Notes: generated by a model from the letters alone, not told the origin. 64,000 nt of DNA from Dactylosporangium roseum (GCF_025264685.1 NZ_CP073721.1:6155501-6219500); one strand, 5' to 3'; positions 8,033 to 16,541 are shown, counted from the stretch's first letter. Made by a program: numbers and translations.

Positions 8033-8078
8033 GGAAAGATCTGGCTACCGGGACAGCCACACCTTTCCCCTGATCATG
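8023..8078. repeat. Intergenic hairpin type A, copy 1
   Basis: A 56-bp palindromic unit. The outer arms CATGATCATGGGAAAG and CTTTCCCCTGATCATG pair with two mismatches, and an inner GGCT/AGCC stem is present. A closely similar 56-bp copy lies at 37053-37108. The IS is inserted at the outer edge of the left arm. Confidence 0.75.
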
Positions 8079-8213
8079 GAGTCGCCCGGCCGGAACGCGC
8101 CGTCCCGGGTCCAGCGGCGATCATGAGCGACAGACACCACCCGCACGACCCCGCGTCACCACCCCGACGACAAGGCCCGTCGGGCCGAACCGCGGTCTTG
8201 GTTGATCATGCAG
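8069..8213 (-). repeat. Right arm of the long imperfect inverted repeat around the IS
   Basis: Diverged reverse complement of 6171-6335, best conserved at 8069-8112. It ends in a TGATCATGCA palindrome near 8202 that is also the left arm of the type B hairpin. Confidence 0.5.
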
Positions 8214-8278
8214 TCGTGGTGGTTGCAAAACCCGCCGAACTCCCGCGATCCGGGCACCACAACTGCAAGATCAACGCG
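8198..8278. repeat. Intergenic hairpin type B, copy 1 (degenerate)
   Basis: The right arm 8255-8278 (CACCACAACTGCAAGATC, then AACGCG) is almost identical to the perfect copy at 38153-38234. The left arm 8198-8221 matches it at about 20 of 24 positions. It sits just beyond the 3' end of the FHA-ABC transporter gene and may help terminate it. Confidence 0.65.
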
Positions 8279-8288
8279 GGTATGGGGG

Positions 8289-10817
8289 TCACTGGCGGCC
8301 GGGTTCCAGGCGGCGCAGGGCCAGGCGGGCCACGCCGACCAGTGCGGCGAACTGCACGACCAGCAACAGGACCGAACGCCACCAGGCACCCGTCGTGTGC
8401 CCCCAGAGCGAGTCCTTGAACGGGATCATCGACTGCAGGTCGACGGTGGAGGCGCCGGCGGCCAGGCCCCAGCGCGTCGGGAACAGCCACGAGATCTGCT
8501 GGAGCACCGCCTGGCCCTCCAGCTCGAAGAGGCCGCCGGACAGTACGAGCTGGGCCATCACGACGACGACCAGCACCGGGGTCGTCTGCTCGGTCGTCTT
8601 GGCCAGGGCGCTCACCAGCAGGCCGAACGCCATCGAGGCGAGGGCCACCAGCGCCACGGGAACCGTGATCTCCACCAGCCAGTGCGCCGGGAGGATCAAT
8701 GGGTCCTTCGGCGGCTTCTTGCCGAGCAGCGCCAGCCAGGTGAACAGCGCCGTCTGCACCACGATGATGATCGAGAAGACGACGACCTTGGAGGCCAGGT
8801 ACGCACCGGCGGACAGGCCGACGGCCCGCTCCCGCCGGTAGATGGTCGACTCGTTGACGATCTCGCGGATCGCCGCGGCGGTGCCGAGGAACGCCGCGCC
8901 GACGGCCAGCACCACGAGGAGCCGCTGTGCCTCCAGGCTGAACCGGGTGAGGCCCGGCGCGAGGCCATTGTCGCCCGGAACGGTGCGGGTGAGCAGCGCG
9001 AGCGCCAGCGGCAGCCCGACCATGAACAGGGCCAGGCCGCGATCGGCGCCGATGACCCAGAACATCCGCAGGCACAGCGTCAGGAACTGCCGGAGCGGCG
9101 CCGCGGGGTGGAGGGCACGGCTGCGCAGCGAGGCGCCGCCCAGCTTGACACGGGCCCGCCCGACCGCGCCCCCGGAGGCCGGGGACCTGGCCGCCGCCGG
9201 AGCCGGCGGTACCGGTGGTGACGGTGGTGACGTGGACGGAGCCGAGGACGCCGGCCGCTCGGGCATGGCCTGCTCGGCGGTGGGCGAGTCGGCCACCCCG
9301 GCGGTGCCTTCCGACGGCTCCGGGGAGCGCGGCAGCGGCACCGTCACCCGCTCGATCACCTCGGGCTTCGGCGGCGGCGCCTCGGCCATCGGCTCGATGA
9401 CGTAGCGCGTGTAGCGCTCCGACGACCGGTACGTCCGCACCCAGTGCTCGGCGTTGTTCGTCACCTCGCGGAAGACCTCCGCGTAGTCCGCGGCGCCGAA
9501 GAAGTCGAGCAGCTCGGCCGGCGGTCCGAAATAGCCCATCCGGCCGCCGACCGTCAGCACCAGGACCCGGTGGCACATGTCGAGGTGCATGACGTTGTGC
9601 GTCACGACCGCCACGGTGCGACCCTTGTCGGCCAGGTCGCGCAGCTCCTCCATGACCTCCTTGTCGAGGGCCGGGTCGAGGCCGGAGGTGGGCTCGTCGA
9701 GGAAGAGCAGCGACGGCTCGGTCAGCAGCTCCAGGGCGACCGAGACGCGCTTGCGCTGGCCGCCGGAGAGGTTGTCGATGCGCTGCTTGGCCCGCTCGGT
9801 GAGGTTGAGCGTCTTGAGGACGTCGGCGACCCGCGCCCGGCGCTCCTTGCGCGGCACGTCGTCGGCGAAGCGCAGGGCGGCGGCGAACCGCAGCGCCCGG
9901 CGCACGGTGAGCTGGCGGTGCAGGACGTCGTCCTGCGGGACCATGCCGATGCGGTAGCGCAGCTCGGCGTAGTCGGCGTAGAGGTCGCGGCCGTCGTAAC
10001 GGACCGTGCCCTGGGTGGCGGGGCGCAGCCCGGCGACGGCCTTGACGAGGGTGGACTTGCCGCAGCCGGAGGGGCCGATGATGCCGAGCAGGCTGCCCTC
10101 GGACAGGGCGAAGCTGACGTCGTCGAGCAGCGTCGCGTCCTTGATCCGCACGGTGAGGTCGTCGGCGATGAGCGACGACGGTCCGGCGTCCTCGAACTCG
10201 TGGAGCCTGGCGCCGTCGAAGATGAACTCGTGCCGGCCGATGGAGATCATGTCGCCGGGCCGCATGGCCTGCCGGGTGATCTGCCGGCCGTTGTGGAAGG
10301 TGCCGTTGCGGCTGCCGAGGTCGACCACCTCGTAGCCGGTCGGCATCCGGCGCAGCTCGGCATGGTTGCGCGAGGCGCGCAGGTCGGTCAGCACGATGTC
10401 GTTGTCCGGGCCGCGGCCGAGCCGCACGCGGGCGCCCGCCTCGTACTGCGTGACCTCCCGCACCGGGGACACCGGCGCCGACCCGGTGATCGTCGTCACC
10501 CTGAAGGTGAGGGCCGGGCCGTCGGCCGCGCCGAGGTTGACCTTGCCGCCGTCGGTGGCCGCGACGTAGGCGGCCTTCTCGCCGTCGACGAACGTGCCGT
10601 TGCGGCTCTCCAGGTCGCGCAGGAACCAGCCGTCGTCGCTCCAGATCACCTCGGCGTGCCGGCGCGATATCAGGTTGCCCTCGACCACGAGGTCGTTGGC
10701 GGCGTCGCGGCCGATGGTCACCGTGTCGTCCGGCCGGACCAGTGCCTTGGTCGCGCCGCTGGACACCTCGAGCACGGTGAGCTCGCGGGTCGCTGTCTGC
10801 TGGTCGATGCTCGCCAC
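8289..10817 (-). CDS. Double-FHA ABC exporter, ATPase fused to permease (Rv1747-like)
   Basis: 842 aa. FHA domain 1 spans about 20-105 (GRDAANDL, SRRHAEV) and FHA domain 2 about 125-200 (GRGPDNDIVL, SRNHAEL). The ABC ATPase has Walker A GPSGCGKST (248-256), signature LSGGQ (350-354) and Walker B LLFLDEP (370-376). A 100-residue Pro/Ser/Thr linker follows, then an ABC-2 membrane domain with about six segments. This order is that of M. tuberculosis Rv1747, whose FHA domains bind phosphothreonine placed by a Ser/Thr kinase; the cargo is likely a cell-wall lipid or glycolipid. The GTG at 10817 was chosen because the frame upstream is shadow. Confidence 0.9.
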   Translation of the reverse strand: MASIDQQTATRELTVLEVSSGATKALVRPDDTVTIGRDAANDLVVEGNLISRRHAEVIWSDDGWFLRDLESRNGTFVDGEKAAYVAATDGGKVNLGAADGPALTFRVTTITGSAPVSPVREVTQYEAGARVRLGRGPDNDIVLTDLRASRNHAELRRMPTGYEVVDLGSRNGTFHNGRQITRQAMRPGDMISIGRHEFIFDGARLHEFEDAGPSSLIADDLTVRIKDATLLDDVSFALSEGSLLGIIGPSGCGKSTLVKAVAGLRPATQGTVRYDGRDLYADYAELRYRIGMVPQDDVLHRQLTVRRALRFAAALRFADDVPRKERRARVADVLKTLNLTERAKQRIDNLSGGQRKRVSVALELLTEPSLLFLDEPTSGLDPALDKEVMEELRDLADKGRTVAVVTHNVMHLDMCHRVLVLTVGGRMGYFGPPAELLDFFGAADYAEVFREVTNNAEHWVRTYRSSERYTRYVIEPMAEAPPPKPEVIERVTVPLPRSPEPSEGTAGVADSPTAEQAMPERPASSAPSTSPPSPPVPPAPAAARSPASGGAVGRARVKLGGASLRSRALHPAAPLRQFLTLCLRMFWVIGADRGLALFMVGLPLALALLTRTVPGDNGLAPGLTRFSLEAQRLLVVLAVGAAFLGTAAAIREIVNESTIYRRERAVGLSAGAYLASKVVVFSIIIVVQTALFTWLALLGKKPPKDPLILPAHWLVEITVPVALVALASMAFGLLVSALAKTTEQTTPVLVVVVMAQLVLSGGLFELEGQAVLQQISWLFPTRWGLAAGASTVDLQSMIPFKDSLWGHTTGAWWRSVLLLVVQFAALVGVARLALRRLEPGRQ

Positions 10818-11060
10818 CGGCCCATCATGCCGCCCGCGGACGACCGGGAACACCCGGGGTGGCGATGAACCCGCTCGATCCCAGGCGTGCTCGATCTCCG
10901 CGCTCCTCGCCGCCATGAGCTGCGGCAACGCGCCTGGCTCGGAGGCTGCGAGGGAACGCCTCGGCCGTCGGCCGGCGCGCGACACCACCGGCCGGAAATT
11001 CCGTGTATCACGAACGCGACTCGCCTCCTCTAGTTCACAGACCCACGTGAGGAGGCAGCC

Positions 11061-12233
11061 ATGGCACCAGCCGAGGGGTGGCGGACCCGCCGCGCCCGGC
11101 GTTTGGCCGGTCTGCCGTGGGTGCGCCGTGAGGACCGGGCGGACGGCAGTCCGGTCCGGTTCGTCGCCGACGAGCTGCTGGTGCTCGACGAGCACTTCGC
11201 GACCGCCCGGCAGGCGTTCGCGGAGCAGGGCTTCGCTGTGCGGGACATCATTGAGGAGGGGGATGTCCCGAGCGGCTTCCGGCGGGTCCGGCTGCCGGGC
11301 CTCGACGTGGCACGCGCCGCCCGCCGCGTGCGCGTGCAGGCCGAGGCGGCCGGGGACAACCGGGTGGCGGCCGGGCCGAACCACGTGTTCGTCTCCACGT
11401 CGTTCGAGCACGCCGGGGCGTACGGGGCACCGTGTCCCGCGCCGCCCGGCACGCTCTCGGCGCGGAGGGACGGCACGGAAGAGGTCGGTGTGCTGGTGCT
11501 CGACACCGGTGTGTGGCTGAACAGCCCCCTGCCGAAGGACCGGTACGCGGCCGAGGAGCAACGGGACTTCGAGTCCGATGTGGACATCGACGAGGGCGGG
11601 ATCACGGCCGGTGACGCGGGGCATGCCAACTTCGTCGCCGGCGTCCTGCTCGCCCGGTCGCCGCGGGTCCAGCCAAGGTTGATGAAGATCGTCGACACGT
11701 TCGGGGTGTGCCGGGAGACCGACCTTGTCGCGGGACTCCGGCACGCGGAAGACTATCGGATCATCAACCTGTCACTGGGCGGATACACGCTCGACGACCG
11801 GCCGCCCGTCCTGCTCACGGCGGTGCTGGCCGGGCTGTTGACCAGCGGCGACCGGGTCGTCGTCGCGGCGGCCGGCAACGACGGGCAGCACGACCGCCCG
11901 TTCTGGCCGGCCGCCTACGCGGGGACCAGTGCGCCGTGGCGGCGGCGCGTGGTCGCGGTGGCCGCGCACGACGGGCGGCGGATTGCCGAGTGGAGCAACA
12001 CCGGGACGTGGATCACGGTGGCGGCCCCGGGAGTCAACGTCACCAGCACCTTCGTCAACCATGAGCGGTTCCCGGACGGCTGGGCGCGGTGGAGCGGCAC
12101 GTCGTTCGCGGTGCCGTACGTCGCCGCGGCGATCGCCGACGCCATGCCGGAGGCCGGGTCGGCCCGCCTGGCCGCCGAGGCGGTCGTCGGCGGCGCGAAC
12201 CGGAGGTTCGGCCGCTATGCGGGCCTGGACTAG
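11061..12233 (+). CDS. Subtilisin-family (S8) serine peptidase without signal peptide
   Basis: 390 aa. The catalytic triad is visible: Asp148 in VLVLDTGV, His188 in DAGHANFVAGVL and Ser348 in WSGTSFAVP, with oxyanion Asn273 in AAGNDG. The N-terminal 110 residues are not an export signal and may be an intramolecular domain, so it probably acts inside the cell. A strong AGGAGG lies 5 bases before the ATG. The sigma-factor gene follows after a strong hairpin. S8 peptidase, sigma factor and small partner occur together in several actinobacteria (recollection, not searched here). Confidence 0.88.
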   Translation: MAPAEGWRTRRARRLAGLPWVRREDRADGSPVRFVADELLVLDEHFATARQAFAEQGFAVRDIIEEGDVPSGFRRVRLPGLDVARAARRVRVQAEAAGDNRVAAGPNHVFVSTSFEHAGAYGAPCPAPPGTLSARRDGTEEVGVLVLDTGVWLNSPLPKDRYAAEEQRDFESDVDIDEGGITAGDAGHANFVAGVLLARSPRVQPRLMKIVDTFGVCRETDLVAGLRHAEDYRIINLSLGGYTLDDRPPVLLTAVLAGLLTSGDRVVVAAAGNDGQHDRPFWPAAYAGTSAPWRRRVVAVAAHDGRRIAEWSNTGTWITVAAPGVNVTSTFVNHERFPDGWARWSGTSFAVPYVAAAIADAMPEAGSARLAAEAVVGGANRRFGRYAGLD

Positions 12234-12259
12234 AGCCATGCGCCAGACCGGGGGGAGGA

Positions 12260-12302
12260 GGGTGACGGGGTGCGCCGCGCTGGTCGCCGCGCCCCGTCAC
12301 CC
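12260..12302. terminator. GC-rich hairpin between protease and sigma-factor genes
   Basis: GGGTGACGGGG and CCCCGTCACCC form a perfect 11-bp stem, extendable by a few pairs, over an intervening GC-rich loop. It lies 26 bases after the protease stop codon and before the sigma-factor -10. There is no U-tract, as is usual in actinobacteria. Confidence 0.5.
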
Positions 12303-12316
12303 GGAGGCCTCGGTGC

Positions 12317-12322
12317 TACCCT
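12317..12322 (+). promoter_or_regulatory. -10 element TACCCT of the sigma-factor gene
   Basis: TACCCT ends 8 bases before ATG 12331, so the sigma-factor message is probably leaderless and separately transcribed from the protease. Confidence 0.45.
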
Positions 12323-12330
12323 TCGAGACC

Positions 12331-12900
12331 ATGCCTGAGCCTGACAACGCCCATGTCCTGCGGGCGGCCGCCGACGGCGACCAGAAGGCCTGGGAGTCCA
12401 TTGTGGACAGATATGCCAACCTGGTCTGGTCGGTCGCCCGCAGCTTCCAGCTCGGCCAGTCCGACGCCGCCGACGTGAGCCAGGCCACCTGGCTGCGGCT
12501 GGTCGAACACATCGACGACGTGCGCGACGCCGACAAGCTCGGCTCCTGGCTCGCCACCACGGCCCGCCGCGAGGCGATCGCCCTGCTCCGCAAGGGCGGC
12601 CGCGACGTGCCCGCGGGAGCCGCCGCCGACTTCGTCGAGCACCTCGGGGTCCAGGTGGGCTTCGACGCCGCCGACGAACCCGACGCGGGCGTGCTGCGCG
12701 ACGAGCGCGACGCCGTGTTGTGGCACGAATTCCGCGCGCTGTCCGGCCCGTGCCAGCAGTTGTTGCGGGTGCTCATCGCCGACCCGCCGCCGAGTTATGC
12801 CGAGGTCTCGGCCGCGCTCGACGTGCCGATCGGCAGTATCGGTCCGACCCGGCAGCGCTGCCTCGGCACGCTGCGCCGACGATTGGCGGCTTCGATATGA
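12331..12900 (+). CDS. RNA polymerase sigma-70 family (ECF-type) factor
   Basis: 189 aa. Region 2 is at about 10-80 (AWESIVDRYANLVWSVARSFQLGQSDA) and region 4 at about 125-185 (LLRVLIADPPPSYAEVSAALDVPIGSIGPTRQRCLGTLRRRL, a helix-turn-helix). The start ATG 12331 is fixed by the -10 hexamer 8 bases upstream and the typical MPEPDNAHVLRAA opening. No anti-sigma factor with a zinc motif is adjacent. The next gene could be a regulator or a target, and the protease upstream may be part of the same module. Confidence 0.88.
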   Translation: MPEPDNAHVLRAAADGDQKAWESIVDRYANLVWSVARSFQLGQSDAADVSQATWLRLVEHIDDVRDADKLGSWLATTARREAIALLRKGGRDVPAGAAADFVEHLGVQVGFDAADEPDAGVLRDERDAVLWHEFRALSGPCQQLLRVLIADPPPSYAEVSAALDVPIGSIGPTRQRCLGTLRRRLAASI

Positions 12901-12946
12901 CGCGCTGCTCCTGGGCAGGGCCGACCCGATGATCGGGGAGGAAGAG

Positions 12947-13384
12947 GTGCTGAGCTCATTGCGTGAGTTCGCCAGCCGGCACGACCCCGTGCCACCAGCG
13001 GTCCTGGCCGCCGCACGGGCGAGCCTGGCCTGGCGCAACCCGGACGCGGCGCTGGCCGAACTGATCCGCGACTCGGCCGCGAGCAGGCTGATCGCCGTGC
13101 GCGGTGGCGGCCCGCGGCTGCTGACCTTCCTGGGCGGGTCGCTGACCATCGACGTCCAGGTGACGACCGGGTCATCCGGCACGGTGGAGGTGGTCGGCGA
13201 GCTCGCCCCGGCACTGCCGGCGCGGGTGGTCGTCGAGTCGCCGGGCGGCACGTACGAGACCGCGGCGGACCCGCAGGGCCGGTTCAAGATCACAGGTTTG
13301 ACGTCCGGGCCGGTCCGGCTGCGCTGCGAGCCGCAGGACGAAGGCGGCTTCGCGCCGGTCCGGACAGAATGGGTGCAGTTGTAG
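12947..13384 (+). CDS. Small sigma-linked protein with a carboxypeptidase-regulatory-like beta domain
   Basis: 145 aa from GTG 12947, which has GGGGAGGAAGAG just upstream; ATG 12929 is possible but lacks one. The N-terminal half is helical (VLSSLREFASRHDPVPPAVLAAA, then WRNPDAALAELI). The C-terminal half is a beta sandwich ending in SPGGTYETAADPQGRFKITG, the turn pattern of carboxypeptidase regulatory-like domains. It follows the sigma factor by 46 bases and is probably co-expressed. In related loci I recall a CHAT-protease gene next, but here a VOC gene follows. Confidence 0.7.
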   Translation: MLSSLREFASRHDPVPPAVLAAARASLAWRNPDAALAELIRDSAASRLIAVRGGGPRLLTFLGGSLTIDVQVTTGSSGTVEVVGELAPALPARVVVESPGGTYETAADPQGRFKITGLTSGPVRLRCEPQDEGGFAPVRTEWVQL

Positions 13385-13457
13385 ATTCTCGCTACGACAC
13401 GGACACTTCCGGCGGTACCGTGCGGGGAAGTGCCGCATCGTCGCGAGGGAGCCGGCC

Positions 13458-13865
13458 ATGCCCATCGACCACGTGCAGATCGTGTCCATTCCGGTGAGCG
13501 ACCAGGACCGCGCGCGGGACTTCTATGTCAACGCGCTCGACTGGGAGCTCGTCAGCGACAACGACGAGGGCGAGCGCCGCTGGGTCGAGGTCGCGCCGAA
13601 GCACGGCCAGACCTCTTTCACCCTCGTCACCTGGTTCGAGTCGATGCCGGCGGGCTCGATGCGCGGCATCGTCCTCGACACCGACGACATCGAGAAGACC
13701 TACGAGGAGCTGTCCGAACGGGGCATCCTCTTCGAAGGGCCGATCGAGGAAGGGCCGTTTTCCCGGGTCACGAGCTTCGCCGACCCCGACGGCAACTCCT
13801 TCGTCCTGCACCAGCTCTACCAGCCGCGCACGCGGGTACTGAGCTACCCGCCGGCGAGATCGTAG
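13458..13865 (+). CDS. VOC-superfamily (glyoxalase/bleomycin-resistance fold) protein
   Basis: 135 aa, a single protein with two beta-alpha-beta-beta-beta modules: VQIVSIPVSDQDRARDFYVNALDWELV and RGIVLDTDDIEKTYEELSERGILFEGP, ending SFADPDGNSFVLHQL. The C-terminal Glu/His metal positions are only partly canonical, so it could be an enzyme or a binding protein. GGGAG precedes ATG 13458. It sits 73 bases after the sigma-linked gene and its substrate is unknown. Confidence 0.8.
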   Translation: MPIDHVQIVSIPVSDQDRARDFYVNALDWELVSDNDEGERRWVEVAPKHGQTSFTLVTWFESMPAGSMRGIVLDTDDIEKTYEELSERGILFEGPIEEGPFSRVTSFADPDGNSFVLHQLYQPRTRVLSYPPARS

Positions 13866-14052
13866 CGCAGCGCTCGCCGCGCCGGCGCAGCAGGCTGGAG
13901 GACGCCGCCGAAGGGCTGGCGCTCACCGGCCCAGCATCCACAGTGGACCTCTTCCCCGCCGCCGAACCGGGTCGAAGCGATCCACGTCAGCGATACAACT
14001 TCGGTATGACGGTGACGACTTTCGGCGACTGTCGACCGGCCGGACGCCTGCC

Positions 14053-14058
14053 TACCGT
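14053..14058 (+). promoter_or_regulatory. -10 element TACCGT of the YqeB-like gene
   Basis: Seven bases separate TACCGT from ATG 14066, indicating a leaderless start for the YqeB-like gene and the two-component system behind it. Confidence 0.45.
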
Positions 14059-14065
14059 GAGCGGT

Positions 14066-14746
14066 ATGCCTGATCACGTCCTGGGTCTATCGCGGTTCGA
14101 CCGGATGCTGCTCGTCGTGGGTCTTCCGGTGCTCGGCGCCGGGGTGGGATTCGGGCTGCCGGTCGCCGCCCGGTGGCTGCTATCGCTGCCGTGGACGCCA
14201 TACGCCGGGCCGCTGCGGCTGGTCTCGGAGCTCGGCGACGGCTGGGGCCGCATCCCGACGACAGCCGCCGGCGTGCTCCTGGGCGCGACACTGGCGTTCC
14301 TGGCCGTCCACGAGACGCTGAGGGTCACCGTCACGGACGCCGAGCTGCGGCTGACGGAGGGCGAGCGGACCCGGACCGTGGCCCGCCACGACGTCGACGC
14401 GGTGTTCGTCGACGGCAACCTCCTCGTGGTTCTCGACCGCGAGTCGCGACAGGTCGTCCGGGACAAGCTGGAGCACGCCGACCGGCCCGAGGTGGAGCAG
14501 GCGTTCCGCGCGCACGGATACCCGTGGGTCACGACAGACCCGTATGAGCAGTTGTTCCGCCGCTGGTTGCCCGACCTGCCCGACCTGCCGCCGGCGGTCA
14601 ACGCGGTCCTGGCCGCCCGGGCGGTGGCGCTGAGCAACAAGAGCGCCACCGGCGCCGCCGAGCTGCGCGACGAGGTGCAGAAGCTCGGCTACACGGTCCG
14701 CGACGTCGGCACCACCCAGCACTGGCGGCCCCTGGTGCGGTCATGA
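14066..14746 (+). CDS. YqeB-like membrane protein
   Basis: 226 aa. There are two hydrophobic segments near the N-terminus (LLVVGLPVLGAGVGFGLPVAARWLLSL and AAGVLLGATLAFLAVH), then a soluble PH-like beta domain (LRVTVTDAELRLTEGERTRTV, DVDAVFVDGNLLVVLD) and a helical C-terminus. The order resembles proteins annotated YqeB in actinobacteria; that naming is from recollection. Its stop overlaps the start of the histidine kinase (ATGA), so it is translationally coupled and may be the sensor partner of that system. Confidence 0.65.
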   Translation: MPDHVLGLSRFDRMLLVVGLPVLGAGVGFGLPVAARWLLSLPWTPYAGPLRLVSELGDGWGRIPTTAAGVLLGATLAFLAVHETLRVTVTDAELRLTEGERTRTVARHDVDAVFVDGNLLVVLDRESRQVVRDKLEHADRPEVEQAFRAHGYPWVTTDPYEQLFRRWLPDLPDLPPAVNAVLAARAVALSNKSATGAAELRDEVQKLGYTVRDVGTTQHWRPLVRS

Positions 14747-15900
14747 GGGCCCGCGACCTCTTCGTCGACCTGGCCGCGACCGCCATCGCGGTGCTGGTCG
14801 CCCTGATGGCGGCGACCGTCGGGCTGGACACCGGCCTCATGTCCGACGAGCGGTTCCTGCTGTCGGCCGCGGTCACGATCCCGGCGATCGTCCTGCTGTG
14901 GTGGCGGCGCAAGTGGCCGGTGCACGTCGCGCTGCTGCTGCTGATCCCGGCCGCCGTCACCGACATGGCCGGCGGCGCGGCGCTGATCGCGGTGTTCGGC
15001 GTGACGGTCCACCGGCCGCTCCGCGTGGCGCTGTGGGTGGCGGCCGCCCACCTCGTGGTACCGATCCCGCTCACCGTCCGCTATCCCGACCCCGACCTGC
15101 AGGCGGTGGGCGCCAACACGGTCGCGTTCGCGCTCGTCGCGATGGTCATCGCGTGGGGCGTCACGGTGCGCGGCCGGCGGGAGCTGATCGCGTCGCTGCG
15201 CGAGCGGGCCGCACGGGCCGAGGCCGAGGCGGCGCAGCGCGCCGAACTGCTGCGCGGCCTGGAACGGGAGCGGATCGCCCGGGAGATGCACGACGTGCTC
15301 GCCCACCGGATCTCGCTGATCAGCCTGCACGCCGGGGCACTGGAGATCCGGCGGGACCTGTCGCGGGAGCAGGTCGCCGAGGCGGGCACGACGATCCGGA
15401 CCAGCGCGCACCAGGCCATGGAGGAGTTGCGGGAGATCCTCGGGGTCCTGCGCACGAGCGACAACGAGGCGCTGCGTCCCCGGCAGGACCTCGACGACCT
15501 CGACGAGTTGGTCGAGGAGGCACGCCGGGCCGGCACGCCGGTCGACCTCGACAACCGGCTGACGGAACCGGAGACCCTGCCGGCGGCGGTGACGAGAACG
15601 GCGTTCCGGCTGGTCCAGGAGGGGCTCACGAACGCGCGCAAGCACGCCCCCGGCACCGGGGTGACCGTTCGCCTCGACCGCACGGAGCAGGGTGAGCTGC
15701 ACGTCTGGCTGCGCAACCCGCTCCCGCCGGCACCCGTGGCGCCGGCGCTGCCCGGGTCGCGGTCCGGCCTGGTCGGCCTGGCGGAGCGGGTCAGCCTGGC
15801 CGGCGGCCGGCTGGAGCACGGCCCCCGCCGGCCCCTCGGCGGGTGCCCCGAGGACGGGCTCGGGTTCCATCTGGAGGCGTGGTTGCCGTGGCGGACGTGA
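14743..15900 (+). CDS. Sensor histidine kinase, HisKA_3 (NarL-partner) type
   Basis: 385 aa. Four to five membrane segments occupy the first 142 residues with little outside the membrane. A coiled stretch (RERAARAEAEAAQRAELLRGLE) leads into the dimerisation box ERERIAREMHDVLAHR, with His183 as phosphoacceptor. The ATPase domain has an N-box (VQEGLTNARKHAP) and G-box (GSRSGLVGLAERV). It overlaps the preceding gene by 4 bases, and the response regulator starts inside its last codons, so the three form one operon. Confidence 0.9.
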   Translation: MRARDLFVDLAATAIAVLVALMAATVGLDTGLMSDERFLLSAAVTIPAIVLLWWRRKWPVHVALLLLIPAAVTDMAGGAALIAVFGVTVHRPLRVALWVAAAHLVVPIPLTVRYPDPDLQAVGANTVAFALVAMVIAWGVTVRGRRELIASLRERAARAEAEAAQRAELLRGLERERIAREMHDVLAHRISLISLHAGALEIRRDLSREQVAEAGTTIRTSAHQAMEELREILGVLRTSDNEALRPRQDLDDLDELVEEARRAGTPVDLDNRLTEPETLPAAVTRTAFRLVQEGLTNARKHAPGTGVTVRLDRTEQGELHVWLRNPLPPAPVAPALPGSRSGLVGLAERVSLAGGRLEHGPRRPLGGCPEDGLGFHLEAWLPWRT

Positions 15901-16541
15901 TCCGAGTCCTCGTCGTCGACGACGACGCGCTGGTGCGCGCCGGCCTCGGCATGGTGCTCGGCGGCGATCCCGACATCGAGCTGGTCGGGGAGGCCGGGGA
16001 CGGCGCCGCCGCCGTGCAGGCGGTGCGGGCCCTGCGGCCCGACGTGGTCCTGATGGACATCCGCATGCCGCGCATGGACGGCCTCGCCGCCCTGGAGGCA
16101 CTGCGGGCGGCCGGTTCGGCGCCGGCCGTGGTCGTGCTGACCACGTTCGACACCGACGACCACGTGCTGCGGGCGTTGCGCCTCGGGGCACACGGCTTCC
16201 TGCTGAAGGACACCCCGCCACTGGCCATCCTGGAGGCGGTGCGGCGGGTGGCGGCCGGCGAGCAGATGCTGTCACCCTCGGTCGTCAAGCAGCTCGTCGC
16301 CCGGATCGTCAACGACGAGAGCCGCGGGCGCAGCGCGGTCAGGACCCTCCAGACGCTGACCCCGCGTGAGCGCGACGTCGCCGAGGCGGTCGCCGAGGGC
16401 CGGTCCAACGCCGAGATCAGCGGCGCCCTGCACATGAGCGTGGCGACCGTGAAGACCTACGTGTCCCGGATTCTCGCGAAGCTCGGCTGCGCCAACCGCG
16501 TGCAGGTCGCGATCCTGGTCCACGAGGCCCGCCAGGCCTGA
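15888..16541 (+). CDS. Response regulator, NarL/LuxR family
   Basis: 217 aa from GTG 15888, with GGAGG about 10 bases upstream; GTG 15897 overlapping the kinase stop is a close alternative. The receiver domain has acidic pocket VVDDD and phosphoacceptor Asp57 in VLMDIRMP, and the switch T and K are visible (VLTTFDT, LLKD). The C-terminal LuxR helix-turn-helix is LTPRERDVAEAVAEGRSNAEISGALHMSVATVKTYVSRILAKLG. It should be phosphorylated by the kinase upstream and bind DNA as a dimer. Confidence 0.92.
   Translation: MADVIRVLVVDDDALVRAGLGMVLGGDPDIELVGEAGDGAAAVQAVRALRPDVVLMDIRMPRMDGLAALEALRAAGSAPAVVVLTTFDTDDHVLRALRLGAHGFLLKDTPPLAILEAVRRVAAGEQMLSPSVVKQLVARIVNDESRGRSAVRTLQTLTPRERDVAEAVAEGRSNAEISGALHMSVATVKTYVSRILAKLGCANRVQVAILVHEARQA

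Noticed and set aside
13866-14065. Possible gene or replication origin (TCCACAGTGGA palindrome)
   Set aside because: One palindrome and no cluster of DnaA boxes, no A/T-rich tract and no coding frame were seen; the 200 bases seem to hold only the promoter of the next gene.
13430-14746. Fusion of the VOC protein with the YqeB-like protein
   Set aside because: The long frame covers the VOC gene in a different frame; the real downstream gene begins at ATG 14066 behind its own -10.
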